DNA from: an uncultured Chloroflexota bacterium
GTDB lineage: Bacteria > Chloroflexota > Limnocylindria > Limnocylindrales > Limnocylindraceae
Direction: 5' to 3'
Length of the DNA: 6,064 nt
Assembly (NCBI GenBank): GCA_937864085.1
Contig: CALMIH010000150.1
Coordinates: forward strand, 1-6,064
Shown here: positions 1-5,662 of the stretch, piece by piece
Numbering within the stretch: position 1 is the stretch's first letter
Layout of the letters: each line of letters begins with the position of its first letter
The notes under the pieces: generated by a model
Databases searched by the model: none
The model's input: only the letters and a program-made list of their open reading frames with translations
What the model was told of the DNA's origin: nothing
Program-made: the position numbers and the translations under genes

Positions 1-604
1 CCTCTTGCGTGTCCCAGGTGGTCCCGTAGATGCGCTGCAGCATTGGTCGGTCGCTCTTTCCACGCCAGTACGCACCAGCAACGGAGAGGAGCTTATACGG
101 GCCGATCTTGCCAGTGCTCTCCACATGCGGCCCACGACAGAGATCCTGGAATTCGCCGTGCGTGTAGGTGGTGACGTTCGGCTTCGCTTGGCCGGCCGCT
201 GCAGCCTTGGTGGCGAGATCATCCATGATCTCGATCTTGAACGTCTGATCAAGTTTCACGAGCTTCGCGCGCGCATCATCAAATGCGTGCTCGTCCAACT
301 TGAAGGTGTGATCCGCGGCGATGCTCTTCGCCATCTCAGCTTCGATTGAGGCGAGGTCTTCTGGCGTCAGTGGGCGCTCGAGGAGGAAGTCGTAGTAGAA
401 GCCGTCGGTAATGGCGGGTCCGATACCGAGCTTCACGCCAGGGAAGAGGCGCATCACCGCCTCCGCCATCACGTGCGCGGCGGAGTGGCGCATGCGGCCG
501 AAGTGATCAGCGGCGCCAGCGTCGAGGAGTTCGTCGGCTGAGCCACGCGCAGGCGCAGCGAGTAGCTCCTCTTCGAGTGCCGCCTGGACCGCCTCTTCAG
601 CCAT
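1..604 (-). CDS. thrS: Threonyl-tRNA synthetase, N-terminal part (cut by window edge)
   Basis: This cytoplasmic enzyme charges tRNA-Thr with threonine and hydrolyses mischarged Ser-tRNA-Thr. The 201 visible codons read through the left edge without a stop. They cover the second additional (editing) domain and the start of the catalytic core. The editing-site residues are intact: HSAAH at residues 40-44 (His40, His44) and DLCRGPH at 154-160 (Cys156, His160). FPGVKLGIGPAITDGFYYDF at 54-73 and YKLLSVAGAYWRG at 170-182 are also typical of the family. Only about 36 residues precede HSAAH, so the usual N-terminal TGS domain of about 60 residues is absent. The ATG at 604 is preferred because GGGGAG (611-616) lies 6 bases upstream. 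An in-frame ATG at 628 would add 8 residues but begins just 2 bases after the tRNA CCA end. The gene follows tRNA-Val on the same strand and is probably co-transcribed with it. The family call is very secure. Confidence 0.97.
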   Translation of the reverse strand, partial: MAEEAVQAALEEELLAAPARGSADELLDAGAADHFGRMRHSAAHVMAEAVMRLFPGVKLGIGPAITDGFYYDFLLERPLTPEDLASIEAEMAKSIAADHTFKLDEHAFDDARAKLVKLDQTFKIEIMDDLATKAAAAGQAKPNVTTYTHGEFQDLCRGPHVESTGKIGPYKLLSVAGAYWRGKSDRPMLQRIYGTTWDTQE

Positions 605-610
605 TCGTTG

Positions 611-616
611 CTCCCC
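611..616 (-). promoter_or_regulatory. Ribosome binding site deciding the thrS start
   Basis: On the minus strand GGGGAG sits 6 bases before the ATG at 604. A second purine run, GGAGGAGG at 618-625, is 13 bases away and overlaps the alternative in-frame ATG at 628. The spacing favours the 604 start. This is inferred from sequence only. Confidence 0.6.
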
Positions 617-630
617 TGCCTCCTCCATTG

Positions 631-707
631 TGGTGGGCGGTATAGGACTCGAACCTACGACCTCAGCCATGTCAAGGCTGCGCTCTAACCAACTGAGCTA
701 ACCGCCC
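631..707 (-). tRNA. tRNA-Val (anticodon GAC), CCA encoded
   Basis: The sequence folds into a complete cloverleaf. The acceptor stem GGGCGGT/ACCGCCC is fully paired, the D stem is GCTC/GAGC, the anticodon stem is CAGCC/GGCTG around loop TTGACAT, and the T arm has TTCGAGT in its loop with one G-U wobble in the stem. The anticodon GAC (plus-strand bases 671-673) reads valine GUC and GUU codons. The discriminator A is at 634, and the 3' CCA (631-633) is in the DNA. The thrS start is 26 bases downstream and the divergent kinase gene begins 35 bases from the tRNA 5' end. Confidence 0.97.
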
Positions 708-742
708 GAGGTCCCTGAGGATAGCCGATACACTCCCCGCCT
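708..742. promoter_or_regulatory. Compact divergent promoter region between tRNA-Val and the kinase gene
   Basis: These 35 bases must hold the start signals for tRNA-Val/thrS leftward and, unless the operon is read from elsewhere, for the kinase/psuG pair rightward. On the minus strand TATCCT (718-723) is a -10-like hexamer 10 bases before the tRNA 5' end. On the plus strand TACACT (729-734) is -10-like and would place the transcript start at about 741-743, at the kinase ATG itself. No convincing -35 hexamer is visible for either direction. The hexamer matches are only 4 of 6, so this is a position-supported inference. Confidence 0.4.
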
Positions 743-1645
743 ATGAGTGGTGAGAGCGGAGACCCCCTGGGAGCGCGTGCGGCGAGTGACCCGCTGATCG
801 TCTGCGTCGGCGACCTGATTGATGAGATCGCCGTTCGCCTCACGGCACCCTGGCGGCGTGGCAGCGACGCAGCGGCGCAGATCAGCCGACGACGTGGCGG
901 GAGCGCAGCGAATGTCGCCGTCGCTGCGGCAGCGGCCGGTGGACGAGCGCGCTTCATTGGCGCGATCGGCAGCGACACAACTGGTGATGCACTTGAGGCG
1001 GCGCTGCTCGCCGCTGGTGTGGAGCCGCTCCTTCAACGTGACGGGCGCAGCCCCTCAATTATCGTGATCGTTGAGCCAGACGGCGAGCGCACCATGCTCC
1101 CCGATCGTGGTGTTGCAATGACGCTGACACACCCTGGCCCAGCGGCACTCAGCGGCGCCGCTTGGCTCCACGCACCCGCCTACTCCCTCATCGGCGAACC
1201 GCTTGGCGCCACAACCAACGCGCTCTTCCGAGAAGCCGTCAACGCAGGGATCGCCACTTCGCTCGATGCCTCCTCCGTTGGCGCACTCGCCGCATGGGGA
1301 GCGGAGGAGAGTCGCAGACGCTTCGGCGAAACTGGCGCATCACTCCTCTTCGCCAATGAAGAGGAGGTTGAGTACCTGGATTTAATCGAGCGACCGATCC
1401 CGAACATGACCCTGATCGTGAAGCGCGGAGCAGGCCTTGCTGAGGTGCGTGATCCTCACGGACGTCTCGTCGCCACACTTCCCGCACCGCCGCTCAGCGA
1501 GGCGGTTGATACAACCGGAGCTGGCGATGCGTTCGCAGGCGGCTTCGCGGTTGCACGCGCAGGAGGCACAGCGTGGGAAGATGCGCTGCGCGCTGGACAC
1601 CGTGCGGCGAGCGCACACCTGATGGAACAGCAGAAGCGGGGTTGA
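743..1645 (+). CDS. PfkB-family carbohydrate kinase, probable pseudouridine kinase (PsuK-type)
   Basis: This is a 300-residue ribokinase/PfkB-fold kinase that transfers ATP phosphate to a sugar hydroxyl. The first PfkB signature is GGSAANVA at residues 52-59, followed by FIGAIGSDTTGD at 71-82. FANEEEVEYL at 203-212 matches the family's Asn/Glu metal-binding segment. The second signature is DTTGAGDAFAGGF at 256-268, with the GAGD anion hole and Asp262 as the expected catalytic base. The sequence alone does not fix the substrate. The gene is one base from psuG, so pseudouridine is the likely substrate: the kinase would make pseudouridine 5'-phosphate for PsuG to cleave. About 17 residues precede the first beta strand. 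The ATG at 743 has no Shine-Dalgarno sequence and may start a leaderless mRNA. Another ribokinase-type specificity, such as ribose or a nucleoside, remains possible. Confidence 0.93.
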   Translation: MSGESGDPLGARAASDPLIVCVGDLIDEIAVRLTAPWRRGSDAAAQISRRRGGSAANVAVAAAAAGGRARFIGAIGSDTTGDALEAALLAAGVEPLLQRDGRSPSIIVIVEPDGERTMLPDRGVAMTLTHPGPAALSGAAWLHAPAYSLIGEPLGATTNALFREAVNAGIATSLDASSVGALAAWGAEESRRRFGETGASLLFANEEEVEYLDLIERPIPNMTLIVKRGAGLAEVRDPHGRLVATLPAPPLSEAVDTTGAGDAFAGGFAVARAGGTAWEDALRAGHRAASAHLMEQQKRG

Positions 1646-1646
1646 G

Positions 1647-2567
1647 ATGATCGTTCGATGTTCGTCCGAGGTTGCCGCGGCACTCAGCGAGGGGCGACCT
1701 GTCGTTGCACTTGAGTCAACGATCACCTCAGCACTCGGTCTCCCCGCTCCACACAACCGTGACTGTTTTGCCAGAGTCAACGCGGCGATTCGCGCCGAGG
1801 GTGCAGTCCCCGCGCTCACTGGTCTCCTTGATGGTCAGCTCGTGGCGGGCGTGGAACCTGGCGAAGAGGATCGGCTCCTCAACGCAACGCAGAAGCTTGC
1901 GGAGCGCGATCTTTATGGTGCGATGGCGGCGCGTCTCAGCTCTGGTGTCAGCACCGTCTCTGCAACGGTCGCGATCGCCCATCTCGCTGGCATCCGCATC
2001 TTCGCCACGGGTGGCATTGGCGGCGTGCACCGCGGCGCAGAACAGAGCTTTGATGTCTCATCTGACCTTGGCGCCATGGCACGTCACCCGGTCGCCGTGG
2101 TGAGTGCAGGGGCGAAGGCCTTCCTTGATCTTGCCAAGACACTTGAAGTGCTTGAGACGCTCAGCGTGCCAGTGGTCGGCTACCAGACGGACGAGTTCCC
2201 CGCCTTCTGGAGCCGCAGCAGCGGGCTGAAGATTGCTCACCGCGTGGAGACGCCTGAAGCGATCGCCGCCACGATGAACGCCGCGCGCGATGCAGGGTGG
2301 CAGGGGGGCCTCCTCATCGCAAATCCGATCCCTCTTGCCGACGAAATCCCATCCGCTGAGATTGCCGCCGCAATCGAAGAGGGCCTTGCCGCTGCAGCGG
2401 CAGCTGGAGCCACCGGCCCAGCGGCAACTCCGCGCATCCTCGCCGCGATTGCAGCGGCGACTGCATCGCGCTCCATTCCGGCAAACCTTGCACTCGCAGC
2501 GTCAAACGCATCGCTTGCGGCAAAGGTTGCCGTTGCGCTCTCGTGCATGGGTGGCGTCCGGAACTAG
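1647..2567 (+). CDS. psuG: Pseudouridine-5'-phosphate glycosidase
   Basis: This 306-residue cytosolic enzyme reversibly cleaves the C-C glycosidic bond of pseudouridine 5'-phosphate to uracil and ribose 5-phosphate, the second step of pseudouridine degradation. The length matches the family. Landmarks in order are VVALESTI at 19-26 (Glu23), TQKLAERDL at 81-89 (Lys83), STVSATVAIAHLAGI at 102-116, FATGGIGGVHRGAE at 119-132, the SSDL segment with Asp140, and AGAK at 154-157, whose Lys157 aligns with the Schiff-base lysine of the E. coli enzyme. GYQTDEFPAFWSR at 178-190 and the C-terminal TPRIL...PANLALAASNA segment are also typical. The family's usual SHGLP reads SALGLP here, a minor variation. 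Residues 239-272 are alanine-rich. The start follows GGGG (1638-1641) by 5 bases, and the gene is one base downstream of the kinase, so both are translated from one operon. Confidence 0.96.
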   Translation: MIVRCSSEVAAALSEGRPVVALESTITSALGLPAPHNRDCFARVNAAIRAEGAVPALTGLLDGQLVAGVEPGEEDRLLNATQKLAERDLYGAMAARLSSGVSTVSATVAIAHLAGIRIFATGGIGGVHRGAEQSFDVSSDLGAMARHPVAVVSAGAKAFLDLAKTLEVLETLSVPVVGYQTDEFPAFWSRSSGLKIAHRVETPEAIAATMNAARDAGWQGGLLIANPIPLADEIPSAEIAAAIEEGLAAAAAAGATGPAATPRILAAIAAATASRSIPANLALAASNASLAAKVAVALSCMGGVRN

Positions 2568-2581
2568 GCGTCTGGAACTAG
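2554..2581. repeat. 14-bp tandem duplication across the psuG/MFS convergent junction
   Basis: Copy one is GCGTCCGGAACTAG (2554-2567) and copy two is GCGTCTGGAACTAG (2568-2581), with a single mismatch. The TAG that ends psuG is at 2565-2567 in copy one. The minus-strand TAG that ends the MFS gene is the CTA at 2578-2580 in copy two. The self-complementary CTAG in each copy supplies a stop in either direction. No rho-independent terminator hairpin is visible between the two genes. Confidence 0.85.
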
Positions 2582-3924
2582 GCACGCGGCGCCGTTGCGC
2601 TGCGTCGCGGACCACGCAGGATTGAGAGCAGCGCAACTACCGCGATCAAGATCCCCACGCCGAGGAGCGTATTCGTTGCGCCAATCGCATCGGCGATCGG
2701 TCCGACCGCAATGATCGGCGCGAAGCTGCCAAGGCTCACCAGCATGTTGAGCACACCAAAGACACGCCCACGCACCTCCTCTGGCAGCTCCTCTTGGAGC
2801 GCCGTCTGGGCTGGAATGGCGACGAGCCCATAAGAGGCACCAGCAAAGTAGGCGACGAAGATCACCGTAGCGAGCGCTGACGCACCACTTCCGATCGGAA
2901 GTCCGCCGAGCACGCTGGCGCCATCAGAGATCGCACGGCTGATCGGCTCGGCAAGCGCAAGGAGCGCGAGGCCGGCGCCAACACCGAGCAGCCCCCCTTC
3001 AATGAGGCGACGGCGAGAGATTGCCTGTCCCCAACTGTTCAGCGCCAAGATTCCCGTGACCACACCGAGCCCTATTGGCAGGACGATCAACCAGAAGTCG
3101 CGAGCCTCAAGTCCGAGCGCATTCGCGACGTACTCCGGCCCAAGGACGCCCATCAGACCAACCACGCTTGCGGCAATTGAGAGATAGGTGAGCGACCAGA
3201 GAACAGAGCCGTTCGCACGGATATAGCGCAGCCCCACCATAAGTTCAGATGATGTTGTTCGCGTCGACTCACGTGTTGAGGCGCGCAAACCCGCTGCATG
3301 TACCGCGGGTGGCGCTGCAGGGAGGCCGATGCAGAGAACTCCAGCGATAAGGAAGAGCCCCGCGACGAACACGATGGCTGCCTCTGGTCCAGCGATGCGC
3401 ACAACGGCGGGACCGAGCAGCGCAAAGCCGAGCGCGAAGGCTGCATTCAGGGTGAAGGTGAAGAGTCCATTCGCCGAGGTGAGCTGATCGCGTCGGACGA
3501 GGAGCGGGATCATCGCAAGCTCCGCCGGCGCAAAGACCGTCGTCATGAAGCTCGCAAAGATGTTCAGCAACATGACAGCCCCGAGCGAGTCGACGCTACC
3601 AAGCATCAGGAAGAAGGCGGCGGCGCGGGACAGATTCGCCACGACCAAGACGAGTCGCTTATCAAGTCGATCCACCCAGACGCCAGAGATCGGCGAAAGG
3701 ATAACGGCGGGGACGAGGAAGCTCAAGAAGAGGAGGCTCAACGCCGAGGTGGAGCCACTCCGCTCCGCAACGAGGACGGTGAGCCCGTAGAGGACAACGT
3801 TGCCGCCGATCTGCGTGAGGAGTTGGGCGATCCAGAGGCGCAGGAAGGCGCCGTTTCGGAGCACCCCCACGTCTGGGGGCTGCTGGAAGTCAGGGATCTC
3901 TTTCTTGATCTGTGACTCGCTCAC
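2578..3924 (-). CDS. MFS transporter, efflux type (EntS/MFS_3-like)
   Basis: This 448-residue inner-membrane major facilitator is very hydrophobic and has room for about 12 membrane segments. A hydrophilic central loop at about residues 203-228 separates the two halves. The motif A segment between helices 2 and 3 is GVWVDRLDKR at 81-90. FAPAELAMIPLLVRRDQLTSAN at 131-152, followed by an alanine-rich helix with GPAVV, is typical of the MFS_3 group that includes enterobactin and macrolide exporters. The second half has EEVRGRVFGVLNM at 382-394. The cytoplasmic N-terminal tail of about 23 residues is charged. The start is GTG at 3924 with GGAGG (3929-3933) 4 bases upstream; a nearby ATG at 3935 is out of frame. 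The substrate cannot be read from the sequence. The gene converges on psuG and is not in its operon, so a role in pseudouridine transport would be speculation. Confidence 0.92.
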   Translation of the reverse strand: MSESQIKKEIPDFQQPPDVGVLRNGAFLRLWIAQLLTQIGGNVVLYGLTVLVAERSGSTSALSLLFLSFLVPAVILSPISGVWVDRLDKRLVLVVANLSRAAAFFLMLGSVDSLGAVMLLNIFASFMTTVFAPAELAMIPLLVRRDQLTSANGLFTFTLNAAFALGFALLGPAVVRIAGPEAAIVFVAGLFLIAGVLCIGLPAAPPAVHAAGLRASTRESTRTTSSELMVGLRYIRANGSVLWSLTYLSIAASVVGLMGVLGPEYVANALGLEARDFWLIVLPIGLGVVTGILALNSWGQAISRRRLIEGGLLGVGAGLALLALAEPISRAISDGASVLGGLPIGSGASALATVIFVAYFAGASYGLVAIPAQTALQEELPEEVRGRVFGVLNMLVSLGSFAPIIAVGPIADAIGATNTLLGVGILIAVVALLSILRGPRRSATAPRA

Positions 3925-3928
3925 ACCG

Positions 3929-3933
3929 CCTCC
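3929..3933 (-). promoter_or_regulatory. Ribosome binding site supporting the GTG start of the MFS gene
   Basis: On the minus strand GGAGG lies 4 bases before GTG (3924-3922). This supports GTG over later in-frame codons and over the out-of-frame ATG at 3935. Confidence 0.65.
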
Positions 3934-3935
3934 AT

Positions 3936-3961
3936 CCTGCCGCTTCCTGAACCTGCCGCTT
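3936..3961. repeat. 10-bp direct repeat in the MFS gene leader
   Basis: CCTGCCGCTT occurs at 3936-3945 and again exactly at 3952-3961, a period of 16 bases. The repeat fills most of the spacer between the tRNA-Arg 3' end and the MFS ribosome binding site. It could be an operator, a remnant of local duplication, or chance in GC-rich DNA; the sequence does not decide. Confidence 0.6.
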
Positions 3962-3965
3962 TCTA

Positions 3966-4041
3966 TGGTGCCCCCGGCCGGAATCGAACCGACGACGCCC
4001 GCCTTAGGACGGCGGCGCTCTATCCACTGAGCTACGGGGGC
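3966..4041 (-). tRNA. tRNA-Arg (anticodon CCT), CCA encoded
   Basis: This is a complete cloverleaf with acceptor stem GCCCCCG/CGGGGGC, D stem GCTC/GAGC, anticodon stem CCGCC/GGCGG around loop GTCCTAA, and T arm GTCGG/CCGGC with TTCGATT. The anticodon CCT (plus-strand bases 4006-4008) reads the arginine codon AGG. The discriminator A is at 3969 and the encoded CCA at 3966-3968. It lies 41 bases upstream of the MFS gene on the same strand and faces away from the redox operon. Confidence 0.97.
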
Positions 4042-4083
4042 CCGTCAAGATGGTAGCCCAGCGCCGCGTGGGAGAATACGGGG
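4042..4083. promoter_or_regulatory. Divergent promoter region between tRNA-Arg and the redox operon
   Basis: These 42 bases separate the tRNA 5' end from the first redox gene. On the minus strand TACCAT (4050-4055) is a -10-like hexamer 8 bases before the tRNA. On the plus strand GGGAG (4070-4074) can serve as a Shine-Dalgarno sequence 9 bases before the ATG at 4084. It overlaps GAGAAT (4072-4077), which resembles a -10 box. No clear -35 element is seen. Both assignments rest on weak matches and position. Confidence 0.35.
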
Positions 4084-4353
4084 ATGGAGACGCGCAGCAT
4101 CACCCTCTACAGCCGCCCTGAGTGCGGACTCTGCGTGGAGGCTCTTGAGGCCCTCCGCCAGATCGTGGCCGCCTCCCCCACTCCGCTCGTCATCAACGAG
4201 GTCAACGTTGAGGGAGATCCAGTGCTGCACCAGCGCCTCCTCACGGAGATTCCCGCTGTTGAATACGGCGGTCAACTCCTCTCGCACGCAACGAGTCGGA
4301 TGCGCATTGCAACGTTCATCGCCAACGTTGATGACGCGGTGCAGCATGTCTGA
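4084..4353 (+). CDS. Glutaredoxin-like family protein (DUF836-type, CGLC motif)
   Basis: This is a small 89-residue thioredoxin-fold protein with no signal peptide or membrane segment, so it is cytoplasmic. The first strand ITLYSRPECGLC ends in a CxxC redox pair (Cys14, Cys17) at the start of helix 1. EVNVEGDPVLHQRL at 39-52 is the second strand and helix. EIPAVEYGGQLL at 55-66 supplies the cis-proline (Pro57) and the strand that completes the substrate groove. The pattern fits the short glutaredoxin-like (DUF836) family, whose physiological partners are mostly undefined. It opens the redox operon, and its last 8 bases overlap the CcdA start. It may therefore pass electrons to CcdA from the cytosolic side in place of, or alongside, thioredoxin. 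That role is an inference from context. Confidence 0.87.
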   Translation: METRSITLYSRPECGLCVEALEALRQIVAASPTPLVINEVNVEGDPVLHQRLLTEIPAVEYGGQLLSHATSRMRIATFIANVDDAVQHV

Positions 4354-5038
4354 GGTCAGCCTCCTCACTGCAGTTGCAGCGGGTCTCTTGAGCTTTCTCT
4401 CTCCGTGTGTTCTTCCACTCGTCCCCGCATACCTTGGTCGACTCGCCTCGCTAGCGAACGGTGAGTCGGCAACACTTCACGCGCTCCTCTTTGTCAGTGG
4501 TTTCACCGCCCTCTTCACCCTGCTCGGCGTAGGTGCCGCATACGCAGGCGGCGCACTCGGATCAGTTCTGCCGCTCGTACAACTTCCACTCGGACTCGCT
4601 GTCTTCTTCGGTGGTCTGCACCTTGCAGGCATTGTGCGCATCCCGATCCTTGATCGCAGCCAGGCGCCACATAAATATGCCGCCGCTGGGCGAAGTGGCA
4701 GCCTCCTCCTTGGCGCCGCATTTGCACTGGCGTGGACGCCATGCATCGGCATTGTGCTCGGATCAATCCTTGCGCTGGCCGCAACAGGGAGCAATCCGCT
4801 CGGCTCCGTTGCACTCCTACTTAGCTACAGCGCCGGGCTCGGCCTCCCATTCATTGCGCTCGGAGTTGTTGCGCAGCGAAGTGCTGATCGACTCCCTGCA
4901 CTCCTCTCACGTCTGCGGAGAGGAACGCGCCTTGCTGGTCGAGTTGGCGGCCTCCTCGTTGCAACGATCGGACTCGCGATCGCCGCCGGACTCCTCCCAA
5001 CGCTGGCGCGCATCCTTCCGGGACTCCAAGGGCTCTAG
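4346..5038 (+). CDS. ccdA: CcdA-type cytochrome c biogenesis / thiol-disulfide membrane transporter
   Basis: This 230-residue inner-membrane protein of the DsbD/CcdA family carries reducing equivalents across the membrane from cytosolic thiols to extracytoplasmic thioredoxin-like proteins. It is hydrophobic throughout, consistent with the usual six helices. The two essential cysteines are present: Cys21 in SFLSPCVLPLVPAYLG (residues 16-31) and Cys133 in LAWTPCIGIVLGSIL (128-142). Both sit in the proline-flanked contexts expected of the family. The ATG at 4346 is chosen because it lies just before the first helix and overlaps the preceding gene by 8 bases, implying translational coupling. An upstream in-frame extension to 4145 would only encode a shadow of the glutaredoxin-like gene. 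The next gene starts 3 bases after the stop. No resB or resC partner is in view, so a cytochrome c role is likely but not shown. Confidence 0.95.
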   Translation: MSEVSLLTAVAAGLLSFLSPCVLPLVPAYLGRLASLANGESATLHALLFVSGFTALFTLLGVGAAYAGGALGSVLPLVQLPLGLAVFFGGLHLAGIVRIPILDRSQAPHKYAAAGRSGSLLLGAAFALAWTPCIGIVLGSILALAATGSNPLGSVALLLSYSAGLGLPFIALGVVAQRSADRLPALLSRLRRGTRLAGRVGGLLVATIGLAIAAGLLPTLARILPGLQGL

Positions 5039-5041
5039 TAC

Positions 5042-5662
5042 GTGGAGATGATTGGACCGTTCCCTCGACGAACACTCGTCCGAATCGGCGCACTCGCACT
5101 CCTTGCCGCCGCACTCCTCGCGCTCGCGGGCACAAACATCCCAACGAGCACCAACCCTCCGCTCGGCATCAACGCCGATGGGCGCTACGTGATTGATCCT
5201 GCGGCGACCGGGCCCGTGATCGATAGCGAGTTCACCATCCCCGCCGAATCGCTCCTTGCAAACGGCAGCACCTACGGCAAGGTGATGGATGTGCGTGTGG
5301 CTGCAGGGCTTCCGCCGGTCCAACTCATCATCGTTGACCTCTTCGCCACCTGGTGCCCGCCGTGCCAGCAGGAGACGCCGATCCTTCGCGCGTTTGATCG
5401 CGCCTATCGCGAGCGAGGACTCCAGATCATCGGCATCTCCGTGCAAGAGCTCCAAGGGAGTGTGGCCGCCTATGCGGAACGCTACGGGCTGGAGTATCCG
5501 ATCGTTATGGATGTGGATGGTGCGCTCTTTCGTGCCGCGTCGGCGGGTGGCCTCCCAACAAAGGTCCTGCTCGATCCGAGCGGTCGCGTCCTCGCCGTCT
5601 TGCCGAGGCCCTTCACCGCAGCCGACGGCGCAACGCTGATTGAGCCGCTCTTAACTCCGTAG
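5042..5662 (+). CDS. Membrane-anchored TlpA/ResA-type thiol-disulfide oxidoreductase
   Basis: This 206-residue thioredoxin-fold protein reduces disulfides outside the cytoplasm, such as apocytochrome c haem-site cysteines, and is itself reduced by CcdA. A basic start (RRTLVR, residues 9-14) precedes one hydrophobic segment at about 15-30. There is no lipobox cysteine, so it is probably an uncleaved anchor. The redox centre is FATWCPPCQQE at 101-111 (Cys105, Cys108), and GGLPTKVLLDPSGRV at 169-183 holds the cis-proline (Pro172). The stretch from about 31 to 95 between anchor and active site lacks a clear match to the usual AP-F-L-D-G-K opening of the family. The start is either GTG at 5042, with AAGGG (5028-5032) 9 bases upstream, or the in-frame ATG at 5048. 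The gene lies 3 bases after ccdA, so the two are surely co-transcribed. Confidence 0.93.
   Translation: MEMIGPFPRRTLVRIGALALLAAALLALAGTNIPTSTNPPLGINADGRYVIDPAATGPVIDSEFTIPAESLLANGSTYGKVMDVRVAAGLPPVQLIIVDLFATWCPPCQQETPILRAFDRAYRERGLQIIGISVQELQGSVAAYAERYGLEYPIVMDVDGALFRAASAGGLPTKVLLDPSGRVLAVLPRPFTAADGATLIEPLLTP

Noticed and set aside
5..349. A 114-codon plus-strand open frame at the left edge.
   Set aside because: It lies opposite conserved threonyl-tRNA synthetase sequence and has no recognisable domain of its own.
1382..1819. A 145-codon minus-strand open frame opposite the kinase/psuG junction.
   Set aside because: It crosses two conserved genes and gives a low-complexity Ser/Arg/Ala product typical of antisense frames in GC-rich DNA.
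2582..2620. A possible hairpin terminator in the GC-rich sequence next to the psuG stop.
   Set aside because: The bases are coding for the MFS C-terminus, the pairing is short and irregular, and there is no T-run.
3298..3915. A 205-codon open frame on the plus strand, opposite the MFS gene, predicting a very charged protein.
   Set aside because: It is antisense to a clear membrane protein. Reversing hydrophobic codons such as CTC, ATC and GTC gives GAG, GAT and GAC, which explains the Glu/Asp-rich product. It shows no family motif.
4145..4345. A 67-codon in-frame N-terminal extension of CcdA.
   Set aside because: It is the +1 shadow of the glutaredoxin-like gene, is Arg/Ser-rich, and has no membrane or redox features. 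The ATG at 4346 sits right before the first helix.
4907..5455. A 182-codon minus-strand open frame opposite ccdA and the TlpA-like gene.
   Set aside because: It spans the junction of two well-supported plus-strand genes and is charged and motif-free, as expected for a high-GC shadow frame.
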